Assembly (NCBI GenBank): GCA_026874595.1
Contig: CM049318.1
Location: 40,776,456-40,840,455, forward strand
Length of the DNA: 64,000 nucleotides
Source: Sipunculus nudus
Lineage: Eukaryota; Annelida; Sipuncula; Golfingiida; Sipunculidae
Direction of reading: 5' to 3'
Both the position numbers and the translations under genes were made by a program. The stretch's first letter is position 1; each line of letters starts with the position of its first letter. Positions 10,897 through 25,047 of this stretch are shown one piece after another. The notes beneath the pieces are model-generated. The model did not search any database. It had not been told where the DNA came from and saw nothing but the letters and a program-made list of their open reading frames with translations.

Positions 10897-12600
10897 AAAC
10901 GCACATAACTTTTTGTACTCATAGATGCTAGATGCTGACTGCACTGATAAGGGCAACGCCATATATATATATTTATACATTTTGCCAAAAGTGGATTTGC
11001 AATATAATGTTATTGGTTTCAGATAAATTGTACCAATTTTGGTTTTGTATGGATTGGGCTTGTAGAAAGGGCAGTGTTGTCATCATCTTTGTCGCCATTT
11101 TAAATCAACAAGAATTTTTCACAGGGGATCACTTCAATGCGATTCTTTGCAAGTTATCTTACGATTAAATCATGAAACACCGAAATATATGTTTTTAGCT
11201 GTAAATATGAAAATACTCAACTCTTGTCTACTCTGGAACATGTCATGTATGATATTGAAATATTCCAACTAATTGCTGTTATCCCTGAAGGATGGTCAGT
11301 AGTGACGCATACTAAAAATAGAAAGGGCAATCCAATGATAAAGTGCATATGTGAAGATGTAAAAATGTCTCTGTTAACAAATGCCAAGACATAAAAAAAA
11401 AATGTCTGTGACCTCACACTAAAACAGTATCATTAACAACCACAGGTCATTTAACAATCTAAGCAAACAACACAGTACAGAGATGCTGCTGAAAAGGACA
11501 TTCTTAAAATATTTTGTGATCTGCAGTGAAGGAGGTTCTTGGTGATATAATGTAAAGTCACTGGTATTGCCATCTATCTGATCCCTTTAATCAGTCCCTG
11601 TCATGAATACTGATGGCAGCTGGGTCATGTTGAAAATTTGTCTGCAGAGGACATAATTGGGTGTTAAATTCTGAGTGTTAAACCAGTAATATGTTCCTTC
11701 CAGTATAAAGGATTATAAATCCCAGTAAAAAAAGTATTTTCATTTAATCAGTTTCATGTCCTGTAGAGGATACAGAATTAAATACATTATCATGGTGCAG
11801 CACCTATTCTGTTTCATTTTCTGTCAATTGTACAATTGAAACATCAGGGTACCATCTGGTTCATGGTGTACAGAGGATACAGAATTTAACATGGTACCCA
11901 TGGCTACAGTGGTTATTCTGTGCAAATAGCTATGGAGGAAAAAGAATTAAATGCAGTATCTTGTGACAGCATTTATTCTGTTTAATATATCTGTGGAGGA
12001 TTCATGAATGACTTCTCATGGGACTGAGCACATTCAGTTTCTGTCATACATTGTATACAGATCCTATTGAATCCGTTCCACTATCGACAGAATTATATGA
12101 AATGTGATGGTTTTGCATTTATACAATTTATTTTATTTAAGAGACAAAAAGCAGTGTTACTCAGTTGATTGCATGGCAGTGAATGTGTCCATACTTATTT
12201 ATACCACAGTACATCATTGAGACTTTGACCAAAACTGTAATGTTCTCAAGATGTAAGAATATGAAACATGTTAATCATTGTATATTATCATGTATATGCA
12301 GAGTCTATGAAGAGTTTGGAATCAGTGTGGTGTAGTTCTGAAACACATTGCAAATCATGATTTGAGAACTGAATAAGTGTTCCCTACTCAAATTAGAGAA
12401 CTCTGTTTTTATTAATCAGACTGGAGTACTTGAGTACCCTTTCCAGCACTTGTAAGGAATAATGCTGAATAATTCATCTTGAAACTAAGTAGTAAGGTTT
12501 CATGGATCTTGGCTATTTTAGTGATTTGTATGCATTATTTGATATCTGTAGCACAATTGAAATGAATGTCATGAATAAAAGTGCATTTTATTGCCCAGCA
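10897..12600 (+). other. Probable 3' UTR of Ral isoform 2
   Basis: A 1.7 kb non-coding stretch between the TAG and a strong poly(A) signal. It contains loosely repeated GGATACAGAATT-type segments (11768, 11876, 11941, 11997) about 60-110 bp apart. No other coding evidence on either strand. Confidence 0.6.
12574..12579 (+). terminator. Poly(A) signal AATAAA, Ral isoform 2
   Basis: AATAAA within ATGAATAAAAGTGC, followed 25-35 bp later by a TG-rich downstream element (GATGTGTGGCTGTTTG). This is the layout of a functional cleavage and polyadenylation site for the exon at 10783. Confidence 0.65.
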
Positions 12601-14429
12601 TGATGTGTGGCTGTTTGCCAAGCATTTAAGAATAATAAAAGAAAATATATATGTTAAGAATACATTTCATGTTGTTCCTGCATCATTTTCCTTACCTGCC
12701 CCCCCCCCCCCCCCTAAAATGTACAAATTACATTAAGAAGAATTTCCTCATCCTTCAAATAACGTTTTAAGATTCAATTTTCACATCAGTTATCTCTTTA
12801 CTTAAACCATTACATCCACTTTAAAAAATTAAATATATAAGTACATAATAAGAAAAAAAATATATTCTTGTTGATAAATAAATGTATCAGTGTAAACATA
12901 TTGCTTTTTCATTATCATATTCCATCAAATTCAACCGCCCAGTACACATCAGTTCACTTAGATAACTTTTTTTTTTTATTCCATTTAAAACTTGGGATGT
13001 AAGTGGTGCAAGGGTATGTACCATGTACCTGGACATACACTTTTAATTTCTGATAAAGTATAAAATACCGGGGGGGGGGGGGGGGAATGTATTAGTTGCC
13101 AATCTGTTATCCAGTAATTCCTTTATCTCGTAACACCTTTCCACAATGAAGCATTATGTTTCCACCTGAACAGTACTTTTCCATAGTCCATATGCCTTTA
13201 AAATACATCACCTGAAATAAGTTTGTGTGTTTAACTGCCTGTTCATTTGGAGGGACATACTCTGAAAAGGTAATTCTTATGAGAGCTTGCTGATGGAGCA
13301 TCTGCATTATAAAAAACCTGAATATTAAAAGTTATAATTCTTAATAATTTACCTGCCCTGGGATTCAAACACAGTTTCACTGAACCCAAACTGTGAACCA
13401 ATGTTGATACTAGACTACCCAGCAACTCAAGATCTGATATGAATACTCTGATAAGTTAAATGTTAAGTGATGCTTAGGGATGTAACAATATAATTTTCCA
13501 CAACATGATAACATTGGGACTCTTTGCTCAATAATGGATAAAAAATATGGTGCATTTAAGGTAGGTTATAATTTGTATTCCAGACAATTTCCTTTCAGTA
13601 AAAGGTAATCTAAACTACATCCAAATTGTCGGCCAATCAGATGGCATTCTACATATATAATTTGATATATATTTTGACCTATAACATATCAAATGCACTT
13701 TTAATGGCACCAGTAATTCATTATATGTCACTTTCCCTTGGTTGATCAGATGTCATCAATTTTTCGTTGAAGCCTCTTGAGAAAAGAGGAGAAACCTTTT
13801 ATCTGTTTAACTGCACACAGACAATGACTCTTCATTAGACAGCCTTGCTTGAAGTAACTCTACCTATTTTCAATACAACCATTTTCATTTCTCACGCCAT
13901 GTTTGGTGGGCAACCGTACAAGTTCTGGCCAAAAATAATTTGAGCCATCTTCATAAACCTGCGGAAAATGGTATTATACTAAAGATAATCTACATATGTG
14001 TTGGCAGTATGAAGCTCTCTTAACTCCAGTTGTGAACATGTCTGGTATTGATACTTGATGAGGCCATATCTGGGTTCAGGTTGATCAGATGGGATATCAA
14101 TTCCCATCTTTCTGATGGATGCTGTGGTGTCTAGGCCTGATTAATTCACACAACTGACCGCACGCATGAACATATATGAAAACATGGTGACTTAACCTGA
14201 TCATTCAGGTTATTGATGATGAAAAATTACATGAAAGAACCTTGATGGATAAAGTCCGACAGAACTGTATCTGGAAGGATGGTCAACATGTAAATAGACT
14301 ACAGTGCTAAAACAGTTACCTGGCCACAACATTTCAGACTAGTTTGGATATGACCTTGTATCCTGGTTAATGGCTGGACAGCTATCAGGGTTTCATTTGG
14401 CTAAGGAAAAAACATAATAACAAGTGCAC

Positions 14430-14488
<59 letters not shown>

Positions 14489-15047
14489 ATATAATGAAAA
14501 TTTACAGAACTGTGGTAATTGAATTTGTTGTGTAATTGTGCATAGGGTTCATTCTGTAAATTTAAATATGTAAAAATGTGAAACCATAAGTTCATTGAAA
14601 ATATCTTGTAATACCAATTATGCAACAGGCTATTTCCGAGTAAAATAAAGCATTTTATGTGATCAACAGTGGTTAGGGCTGGTGGCCTTGATGTCGTGAA
14701 GTATTGGCAAATCTTGTCCATAATGAGAGGCCTTGTAGATTATATGTATATGAATTAGGTGTGTGTGTTTGCGTATGTGACAGTTTTAGGGTAATGCATG
14801 TGAGCTTAGACTTGCCTGATAATTTGTGTGTGACGGTAGAAGATTGGCAATGACATCTTTTTCATGGACTTATTCTTTAATGGCATCAAAGTCTTCGACG
14901 GAGTTGTCATTTGAGCTATGACAGATTCTTCTGTAAAAGTATGAATAAAAGAGTTATAATGGTAACATCATCACTATCTACAAACAGACAGCACACACAT
15001 GTATGTGAATATATTCATTTTTAATTTTTATCTTTGTTGACTAATCT

Positions 15048-15111
<64 letters not shown>

Positions 15112-15604
15112 TAAATAATTAGTTGTTTGTATGTAGATATGTAATTACCGTGGCATTTATGTTCATATATGTGTATTATCTAAAATTGCATAGATCGTAG
15201 AGTTACTACATTTTAAACAGGGTCAAATGCAGATAAAGTAACGGTACTTCTGTATAATGTTTTTAGTTTATGTAATTCCATGTTTATTCTATTCAGAAAT
15301 CATATCTTCAGTCACTCTTAGATGGCCAGAGGTTTGCATGAAGGTTATGCAAGATTTTGTGTCTTTTTTTACAAAATGGCACGCAGGTTATGAAACATAA
15401 ATATGTACTCTGTATATTTCCATTAACAACAAACCAAGCTTAATGCTGTAAAATAATGACAAAATAAGGATATACACAAGTCTGTACAGATATACGTTCA
15501 TTGTTAATTTAAAGACCTGTGTACCAACTATAATGCGTCACTTTGGGTACATTTGCTGTCATTTAGACCTTCACTGTTTTCACGAAACCTTTTGTCCTAC
15601 CACT
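12601..15604. other. Intergenic DNA with simple repeats
   Basis: No gene found. Contains a poly-C run near 12700-12715, a poly-G run near 13070-13085, (AT)n at 14433-14483 and (AT)n at 15052-15108. TAGGGATGTAACA at 13475-13487 looks like a hAT/MITE terminus (see 62500-62863). Short open frames here, including one running through the AT repeat, have no coding character. Confidence 0.5.
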
Positions 15605-16137
15605 GAACAAGTTGTCGTTGGGGCACCAACATGATGCGAGGTGTCATTTCGAAATGGGGCACCATAATATTACGAGCTGTCACATAGACACGGGCCACCA
15701 TTCAGTCAAGACCTGTGGTACCTTCATGATATGTGTTGTCACGTAGACCTATGGCACTTTCATCATAAGAGCTGTCACGTAGCCCTATAGCATCTTCTTG
15801 AAATGAGCTGTCATGTAGATCTATGGCATCTTCCTGGTATGAACTGTCACATAGACCTATGGCACCTTCACCACATGAGCTGTCACGTACACCTGTGGCA
15901 CCTTCATCACATGAGCTGTCACGTAAACCTGTGGCACTTTCATCACATGAGCTGTCACGTAAACCTGTGGCACCTTCATCACATGAGCTGTCACGTAAAC
16001 CTGTGGCACCTTCATCACATGAGCTGTCATGTAAACCTGTGGCACCTTCGTGATATGAGCTATCACGTAGACCCGTGGTACGTAAGTGATATGAGCTGTC
16101 ACATAGACCTGTAGCACCTTCATAATATGAGCTTGTC
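15605..16137. repeat. 36-bp minisatellite, about 14 units
   Basis: Typical unit CACCTTCATCACATGAGCTG, then TCACGTAAACCTGTGG, 36 bp. The central units (15890-16040) are almost identical; those at both ends are diverged. Since 36 is a multiple of three, three frames (two +, one -) stay open and would encode 12-residue repeats such as HHMSCHVNLWHL. No promoter, splice or stop context supports translation. Confidence 0.93.
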
Positions 16138-17019
16138 TGTCACCCAGGTTGGTATTACTTCAGAAGAACTGTTTCTCAAACATGTGGCAATTTCCTTGTG
16201 TCAGCCACAAGCGTTTAATGATTGGTTGTCAAATACCAGTACATCCCCTTTAATGGGTAGAACTGACATTTGAAGACGCCAGGAGCTTTAATTGCAGAAC
16301 TCCTTTCTCTAGTTAAATATATCAACATACCTCATATTCTCAAGTTTCAAATCACTTAAATGTGGAGGATATACATTCACAGTTTCATCTGTGATGAAAG
16401 GTCAGAATGCAGTGAAACGCAATCATTTAAATATTTTTGATTGGTCAGTCCGATGACCACCGGTATTTGTGCAAATGTAATTGTGTAATACATCGTGGCA
16501 CCTCGGTTTTGCATTAAAATCATTTCTATCTAAACCTGATGCTTTTCGTTCTCTTTGTATGCTCAAACTGAATGAGAACCCCGGATCCCATCCCACATCC
16601 TTAACATTATCGAATAACCTTGAAAAAAGATTAGTTATTTACAGTCCTTTGATGTCATTTACGTTTTCCTTAATTTGAATATTTCTTTGAAAAGACTTTG
16701 GATTCCACTCAAATAACAAATATAATTAGTTTGGTAAACTGGACTTTAGGATGTGAAGAAAACTGAAAATTAAAAGAGGGCCCGGGATTACTCCATCGAT
16801 CGAAGCGAGTTTAAAAAAGGCATGACTGGTTTGCTGATCCTTGAACTCTCATCTGCTCCTCCTGTAAATGAAAGTACAACTTTGAAAAAGGAGACGAAGT
16901 AGCCACCCACGGCGACGCTTCAGATTTCTGTTGCGTCGCCGGCCCACCAATGGCTAACTGGGGTTAGCAAGATACGATCTGGTACTCTTAGAAAAGAAAT
17001 TGGATAAAAATAAATCCTA
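16138..17019. other. Intergenic DNA, nothing recognised
   Basis: A GC-richer stretch at 16775-16990 (GGGCCCGGGATTACTCC, then a CGACGC-containing part) abuts the AGCTCAG element and may belong to another repeat. No coding evidence. Confidence 0.35.
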
Positions 17020-18920
17020 TTTTTAGCTCAGCTGACTATAAGTCATCTGAGCTATAGTCGTTGTCCTTTGTCCGTGCGTCTGTCCGTTAAGAGGGCACGT
17101 TTTAAAACCGTTGGATATGAATCCAAAATGTTGCATACCATTCGATGTCCACAAAATATCCTACCATACCGAAAATTGTGTCATTAGGACTTCGTTCCTT
17201 CGAGACATTAAGGAAAAACCTCCGTTTTCCCATAAAAAAGCCACTGTTACACTTCAAGGCTGCCTAATATCAAAACCACTGATCTGTTTTTGATCATAAT
17301 GAAAGATCATATTCTTCATTACATTTTCTATGAACATACCAAAAATTAGGTCAGAATTGGGTATTATTTTGAAGATATGGGCCCAAATATAATGCAGTTT
17401 TTAAAAAATCAGGAAATATATTTACTCACCTAATAAATTTACTTCAGCAATATGAGAATTGCTGAAGCTGGAGACTTTTTTCAGGAATATAACTTTATTT
17501 AATCAAGGTTCAGTTGTTTACTAAAAATTAGATCTGAATTTTGCAAATTTAAGTTATTAGCATATATAAAAATTCAATACCTTAAATTTTGTCCAACTTT
17601 GGCAATGGCACGTTTTTTCCCCGTAAGCTCTGTTGATTTAATTTTCACAGCATATATACATAAGGAATTAATCTTTTAAAATATGAAATTTCAAAAGAAT
17701 TGATTTAAAAGAGTAGCATTTATTCAAGTTTTCATACACCATGTCAAGCGTTGCTTACATCTAGCCCACCTAGTAGTACAGCCTTCACTTGCATTATGTA
17801 ACCCACCCCAGGCAGCTTGCCTTGGCTCAGCTTGGCCACTACTAGCAGGCTTCTCCTCTGCCCTGCACTCTACATCCCCTACCCCCCCCCCCCCCCATGG
17901 TGCATTAACTAGATGAATGTCATAATTTTCTGTATTTTATTTATCCTTGGCTATGCTACATTTTAGATTTTGTATTGTACCACCAGGGTTACAATTATTA
18001 AAGTGCACAGTTAATTGTGTCCACAAAGTGGTGTATTGCTATGAAAGTGTGGATGTTCATCAGATAAGTAATTCCTTACTTGAGAAGAGTAAAAACTTCA
18101 CCAGGTGTGAAATTGACTATTAATTCCAGTAAAAAATTATAGCTGAGATTGTAATAAGCATAATGATATCGTTTGTCCCTCATTCAACCAACAGTGTGTA
18201 TACTTTATTTGAAAAGATGTTTTTATTTTATCAAATTTACTGAATCTTTTATTTTATTTCGGTGAATAAAATTAAGCATGTTCTGAAAACTCCAATGTGC
18301 AAACCTTTTTAATGGTGATTCAAGAATTAATCTTGTAGATGCCATGTTGTGTCATTATTTTCTTTTAAATTCAGTTTAAACATTTGTGATTTAAAAATAT
18401 TAAAATATATGTGTATGCATAATATGACCAACTATGAGCTACACTCTGGATAAATAATGATTGCAACATAGAATTCTAATATTTTAACTTATATTTTCAG
18501 TGTTTTTTTAATACAAATTTAAAAAACTTGTAAAAAAATGAATCAGATAAAAACTATTAATGGAAAAAGTGGATATGCTGAAAAAATAGGCTTATATATA
18601 AACTTAAATGCATTATTCCCTTGAAAGTGAAATGAAGGTATTAGTCCATTCTGTCCACTTGCTTGTTCATCTGTAAATTTTTCATATGCATCACAGTATC
18701 TCGAAACTTTTACTGTTTTTCTTCATGACAGTCTTGCCAGAATATTAATTAGTTAGCAATCATATATTTAGAACTTTACTATAACCAAGTAGGAGGGCCC
18801 CTTTCCTCTTAGCTTCTTATATGCTTATATAAATGAAAAACATTACAATAGAATATTTTGCATTTGCAAATATTTTAAAACTTAAGCTGAGCGCCGTGAC
18901 CCATGGGTCCCTTGTTTTAA
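17020..18920 (+). mobile_element. AGCTCAG dispersed element, copy 1 (most complete ends)
   Basis: Begins TTTTTAGCTCAGCTGAC, with an imperfect hairpin formed by AGCTCAG and CTGAGCT 29 bp apart, then TTGTCC-rich DNA. Ends GCTGAGCGCCGTGACCCATG, then GGTCCCTTGTTTTA. About 1.9 kb, non-coding. Internal landmarks shared with the copies at 28450 and 35387 include CACTTCAAGGCTGCCTAATA, TATGGGCCCAAA, CATGGCACGTTTTT-like (here AATGGCACG) and an internal poly-C run near 17881. No transposase frame is visible, so if mobile it is non-autonomous. Similar AGCTCA-type repeats are common in bivalve genomes. Confidence 0.7.
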
Positions 18921-20649
18921 CATACCAATCTCCACATTATGTAGTATGCCGAAAGGCCTGTAATAAAAAAATAACCTTTCTGGTAAGCGTGACGCACCTG
19001 TAACATCGACAACTGATTTATTAGTCCAGAGGGAATTGAAGCACTAACAGCTCGGCAGGCATCTTACATTCGGTGGCAGTTCTGTATAATGCTTTAGGCC
19101 TGTGTAATATTATGTTCATATTTTCACCTCTTTGGTGCAAAATAGTGCTGAGAATAGAACAGTAATGTTTTTCATTGGTCGAATATACAACAAACATAGA
19201 AATATTGAACAATAGTCAATTGATACATGTTAAATCTTACAGTTTTTGTATAGAGTGTTATAATCACAGTTAACCGCAGGGGCAATCTATGGACTCCATA
19301 TTGCGTCAGTCACTAAAAAAGCCAATTGGGGATTACATTCTTTATGGGCTAGAGACAAATTCCTCCCGCTGACGGAGCCATCAAGCATGACGCAACGCTT
19401 TGTACAGTGCTGTGACCTGTCGGCAAATTATATAAATATTTACTGCCCTTTGGCCGCCTCTTGATGGAGAGCAGGCACCGAGTTGTGTCTATCGGTACAT
19501 GGAATCACGTTTTATTTTAATCATTTTAGTAGTAAACGTAAATAATATTTAAAGCCCATTTCAGGGCTACGATTTTTGACTGCTTATGTTAAGCTTCGTT
19601 ACCACCCTAACCCTGGTTCAGCCGGAGGCTTGTTTTTCTCAGCTTGGTGACCTGAAAATTCATCTGTTGGTGTTTGGGTGACAGAAGTCCTAGGTCTTCA
19701 GCAAAACCGAGGTCCTCAAGCTGCCATACATAGGTCTTTCCCTGTCCTGTTTTCTGGCATTGTTTTCTTCAAGACCAAGTCCAAAACCAGAGAAAGAACG
19801 ACGGCTACAATACGTATCCGGATCTCCCCCCTGCCTTGACTTGAAGCTGTTGACCGTGAAGACGCCTGCCAGCTTCCCGTTGTGGACGATCTGGATCGTG
19901 GGACCCTTGGAGAACATACGTAAACTGATTGATAATGATGTTATCTATCTCTCCCTGTTGTCCTCTCAAGCTCTAGCGCTTAAATCTCTCATAAAGATTC
20001 CGGTTGCAGTGTTCTGCAGACAAAGGTAAAATTCCCTTGGCAATTTATTTGCAGTAGCATTGGTGTATGGACATTTGTTTTATTTTCTGGATGTTTTTAT
20101 TGAATGAAGGCAACCGAATGACGCGTTTGTGCTCATAGAATGTACTTCGTTCAGATTTATGTTTAAAATACAGGGAATCTTTTCCTAATCTCAAACTTTC
20201 GTCTCCATCATCAGGTTATTAACTGGCAGTATGCGGTCGAACATCAGTAAACAACCGTCACTCTTGGCAGTCACAAACCTTTTCCAAATAATTTAAGAAT
20301 TATGGAAGTTTATCTGAACTTATACTTGATCTCGTCTTTGTTAGCTCGTTTGGTCACTTTTCTCGGCAATCCTTCGTGGAAGGTAAATAATGAACTAAGT
20401 AGGACACCTGGGTCAAGGTGGTACGTGGTGGGAGACACACGTGTATTTGGGTCTTCTCAATGCGTAAGCGTATTTCACTGTTATTTTCAGAACTTTGGAA
20501 TACAAAAAAAAACGCAAAACTTATTCCCTGATAGTATTGGAATGCGAGGAGGTACCCGAGGTGTTGACAGACAAAGGAACTTTTGTGAATTTTGGAGCCG
20601 AAAATATTGGAAGTGAACTCAGATTTCAGTAGCACAGGTTGTAGCTGTC
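18921..20649. other. Intergenic DNA or LINE 5' region; contains one coding-like minus-strand stretch
   Basis: No confirmed gene. On the minus strand, 19917 down to about 19836 starts ATG and shows strongly C/G-ending codons (TTC, ATC, GTC, AAC, CTG, AAG), reading MFSKGPTIQIVHNGKLAGVF. This is unlike the AT-rich surroundings and may be an exon. The open frame continues to 19690 with weaker codon bias. I do not recognise the family. The right part (20300-20649) may be 5' leader of the LINE. Confidence 0.3.
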
Positions 20650-21754
20650 ATGGATCGTGAGCAAGTACAGAACGCGTTACGTAATCCTAAACTGTGGCTG
20701 AGAATTGACGCAAGAGGAATGCCCAGGCAAACCGAAATACAAGTGGCGTCAGCTGTTTACGGTGCCATTGTTTGGGAGCATGGCGATGGTGCTATTGACC
20801 CTGGGGATATAATAGGAGCACAGTTTCTCAAACAGGCTTGGATTGTGTACATGCTGAAAGAAGCTACAGTGTTATTGGTAGTGAGTGCAGGGGTATTGGA
20901 AATTGAAAATCACAGAGTTCCATGAAACAAGATGGTCTCGGAAAACTGTGCGAGTGTCAATCCATGGCATTCCAATGCATGCGAGTGATGATGAAGTTGA
21001 ACAGTGGCTTGACATGTACATGCTCAGAGATACACCTGTACAACCAGCAATGGCAAAGAAAGGACTAAAAGAATCTAAATTTTCTTATTTATTTTCTGGA
21101 AATAGATTTTGCTGTGCCACAGAAATAAAATAAGCTATACCTTGATATACAACATATATGATGGTCGACCCATTTGATCTTGGGGCCGCCAAGCCGCTTC
21201 AAGCAAATATCGTAGTTTATCATGACAACCAGCCTGTGAATTGCAGTCACTGCAGAAGCCTGGACCATACTGTAGCAGACTGTGATATTAAAGCTGGTCG
21301 ACGAAGGATGGCCCAGGAAAAGAAAAAGTGATATACGTGTGGGGCGATGGATCATCTGGCTCGAAGCTGTCCCAGCCAGCGAGATCAAGCTATTGAGTCC
21401 CAAGAAGAGGACGAACCTGATGATGGCTACACCGAAGCAGAGGCCGGCAGTGAGGATGACATGTCCAACATCACGCTGATTGCAGCAGAACCAGATGACC
21501 ATCTAGTAGCAGCTGAAAGTAATGGTGAGGCATATAAACAAATGGCCAGTATGGTGATAACTGATAGCCAAGCGAAAAAAGACAAGCGAGGATCAAAAGA
21601 TGCTACAAGTAAAAAAAAAACAGGGGTACCGAGGAGCACTGTCGCCTCTGATAATCCACGAAAAGTGCCCGTCCGTCAACAGATGATGCAGCGAGACAAA
21701 CGACTGGCACAGTCGCCACCAGGTGAGGCACAACTTGACAAAAGGTCAATATAG
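20650..21754 (+). pseudogene. LINE ORF1 (gag-like, two CCHC zinc knuckles), broken
   Basis: Starts MDREQVQNALRNPKLWLRID. It changes frame near 20910-20930 and again around 21130-21350. Two knuckles are visible: CSHCRSLDHTVADC (CX2CX4HX4C, near 21244) and a second containing CGAMDHLARSC near 21340, separated by a stop. The C-terminal part is acidic (EEDEPDDGYTEAEAGSEDD) then basic. ORF1 products of LINEs bind their own RNA as chaperones. This order and the position just upstream of the endonuclease support the call. Confidence 0.7.
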
Positions 21755-21819
21755 GTCCCCTAAAAAAACTGGCTTTTCAAAGATAATACAACCCCCAAGA
21801 CTGGTGGGATATGAACAAA

Positions 21820-24789
21820 CCCAGCTGCCCGTAATGTCTGATGATAGTTGGATCTTTGAATTAGAGGACTCCGAAAAAAAAATGAAACAGACTGGTTTAT
21901 GGTTAATGATAAAGAAAATGAAAATTGATATCTGTTTTATACAGAAGGCCTATGTTACACATGCAGGAAGATGCAAAGATATGGGCTAATTAATGGGATG
22001 GAACATTGTTCTTTCTCCCCGTATAATAATTGTAGTAGAGGTTTAATTATATGCATATCTAGAAAACTCCAAGTAGATGGAATGGCGCAAAATCAAATAA
22101 GTGAATACAATTCAAGAATTCAGCTCATAAAATTTGAAAGTGATGTTTTAAAATATGCATGTTTTAATATATATGCACCAAACAGTGATAGGGAGAAAAT
22201 TATTTTTTTGATCGATTAAAACATATTGTACAGTCGCTAACTTCCTCGGATGAAAATATAATTTTAGCTGTAGATATGAACACAGTTATGGAGGAAAGTA
22301 TAGATAATATATATGGAGGGAAATGTAAGGAAAAGGTGATTAAATCGTTAAATAACTGTATAAATTCCTGTGCATTAGATGATATTTATAGATCTTTAAA
22401 TACGGATCAAAAGGAATTTACATGGTTCAGAAGAAACCCGCTAGCTGCTAGACGGCTAGATTAAATTTTTGTTGGAAAGGGCTTCTTAACTTATGTTAAT
22501 CATGTGAAATTGAACCTTATGCAAAGTCTGATCATTCATTTGTAACTGCCTCTATAAAACACCGTTTAGATCGCGGTCCTGGATATTGGAAACTCAACAA
22601 TAGTTTGTTAAAGAACCAAAATTTTATAGAATTAAGCAAGTTATTGCATAAAACGATATCGGGAATTAACAAAGGTCTTAACCCAAAAATAGTATGGGAA
22701 TTCTGTAAAAACAGAGTAAAATGCGCTGCATTAGATTACGGAAGATGTAAAGCTTCTTCGACAAAGGTTGAAATGCTGGTGTATAAGGATCGTTTAAAAG
22801 AACTTGAAAAGCAGTTGGTGAATAATCGGGGTAAATGTATTAGCGAAAAATATTGTGAGCTTAAAATGAAGTACGACATTTAGTGTGATGTAAACTTAAA
22901 AGGCGCACAAATAAGATCCAAACTGAAATGGACTGAGGACGGTGAAAAAAAACACTTCATATTTTTTGGGCTTAGAGAGAGCAAGAGGTAGTATGAAGTG
23001 TATCTCGGTGATAAAAAAGAAAAATGGACATATTTGTGATGATATACATGAAATAATGAATGAGATATATAATTATTATTCTGAATTATACACAAAACAT
23101 GGTGAATTTGTAAAAGAAAAGTACGATACATTTATGGAGAATATAGTTGTTCCTCAATTATCGGATGATGATCAGATGATATGTGAAGGGGATTAACTGT
23201 AGAGGAATGCACTGAAGTACTTAAATCTATGAATTCAAATGCAAGTCCCGGAACTGATGGTCTTGGGCCAATATTTTATCAAACGTTCTGGAGTAAAATA
23301 GAAAATATTGTTGTTGATTCATTAAAATATGCTATGAAAGTTGGCAGATTATCAGCTACTCAAATGAAAGGCATTATTATATTGTTACCAAAAGGAGGTA
23401 GATTGACTAGAGATATAGATATCTTTAGACCAATTACATTAGCATGTTCAGATTATAAACTTGTGGCAGGCGTATAAGCAAACCGATTACAAAGAATTAT
23501 TAAAAAGTTAATAAGTACTGATCAAACTGGCTATATAAAGGGGCATGGAATATTTCAGAATGCTAGATTAATTGAAGATATTATATGGTACAGCAGAATA
23601 AAATATACCAGGTATTCTTCCAGCATTAGATTATAGCAAGGCTTTTGATAGCCTAAATAGAGATTTCATGTTACAATGTTTAAAATCATACAATTTCGGG
23701 CATAATTATTTACAATGGATAAGGCTCCTTTATAAAGATACGCAAAGCTGTGTGTCTTATGCCGGTTGGTTATCAAAGTTATTTTCTCTGGAAATTGGGA
23801 TTAAACAAGGCTGTCCTTTAAGTGCTCTACTATTTATTTTGTCAGTTGAGATATTTTTATGTAAATTAAGGCAAGATGTTACAGTTTCTGGTGTAAAAGT
23901 AGGCGAAACGCAAGTAAAATTAACACAGTATGCCGATGACCTAACTGTTTTTTGTGGATGTCGGTGGGGAAGATATTCAAATATGCACAGAATTTGAACA
24001 ATACCTCGGCCTAAGATTGAATATGAAAAAAAAAAACTTGTGGGATATGGTTAGGAAAGTGGAAGAATAGGAGAGACTCCATAGCTTCCCTAAATATGAT
24101 ACCGCCGGGTGAAAATGTTAAGATACTAGGTGTCAGATATGCCAATGACAGGTCAGCAGCCGAGGTGGAGATTAATTTGGAAAACAGGATTAAAAATATG
24201 GAAAAAACTGTTAAATCCTGGAGCAAGAGAATTTTAAGTATTCATGGTAAGGTAATTCGAGCAAAGAGTTTACTGGCTTAATAAATTGTACATTTACTGA
24301 TGGTCCTGCACCCACCGGAACATATTTGTAAACGGGTTATCGGTATGATATATAAATTCATTTGGCAGGATACTGGAAAAGGAAAAGAAAAAGTAAAGAG
24401 ATGTGTTATGCAGCAGGGATATAGGTATTGGGGAATTAATGTTCCAGTTGTTGAAAATATACAGAAAAAATATTTATATTAAATGGTTGAAAAGATTTAT
24501 TAAATGTTATGACGATAAATGGTTCGTGATTGGAAAAATGTTATTGGAGTATATCTACCGTAGAGGGATTCTGTTGCACAAAATGGGGAAAAGAGACAGT
24601 GAACAATGCATCTTTTGCAAATTTGTGAAAGACAATATTGAACATTTTTTTGTTAACTGTGATACTGTTTTGGCATTATGGAATGAAGTGAGGAAAAAGT
24701 GTAATGCTTTTTATGGGAAAAGAGTCGATTTAAGCGAAATAAGTATTCTTTTTGGGTATGAGTTGTCAGCAGTAGGACATTTTAAATAA
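21820..24789 (+). pseudogene. LINE ORF2 (endonuclease-reverse transcriptase), broken
   Basis: Endonuclease (about 21820-22560): the N-terminal motif reads DICFIQKAY, so the catalytic Glu of the usual LQETH is lost. FNIYAPN, LAVDMNT (normally GDFN) and RRLD follow, and the catalytic SDH near 22531 is intact. Reverse transcriptase (about 23200-24290): ASPGTDGL, RPITLACSDYKL, DQTGYIKG, a degenerate palm motif near 23635 ending GFDSL, IKQGCPLSALLF, and the catalytic QYADDL with YADD at 23929-23940. C-terminal knuckle CIFCKFVKDNIEHFFVNC begins near 24608. Many stops and frameshifts. It would have nicked target DNA and primed reverse transcription there. Confidence 0.87.
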
Positions 24790-25047
24790 ACCATCTTATT
24801 TTAATTGGAAATTTATGTATTAGTAAATTCAAGTATTGAAATTATCCTAACTTGTTACTGTTGTTTGAAAAAGAATGTGAATATCGGCTTTTGTGATCAT
24901 GTAAATTGAACAAAAAAAATATATGTATCATGATATGTAGAAATACAGTAGACTTCAGTAGATACCGATTATTTACTCGCATTCATTATTATACTGTTCA
25001 TTAATATATTTTTTAAATATAAAAAACTATGTATAAATGAAATGTTA

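Noticed and set aside
15803-16123. Open frames on both strands encoding 12-residue repeats
   Set aside because: The 36-bp period keeps frames open on both strands. There is no splice, start context or non-repeat coding flank.
20302-20635. 104- and 93-codon frames on opposite strands before the LINE ORF1
   Set aside because: Mutually overlapping, no recognisable domain; more likely LINE leader or flank.
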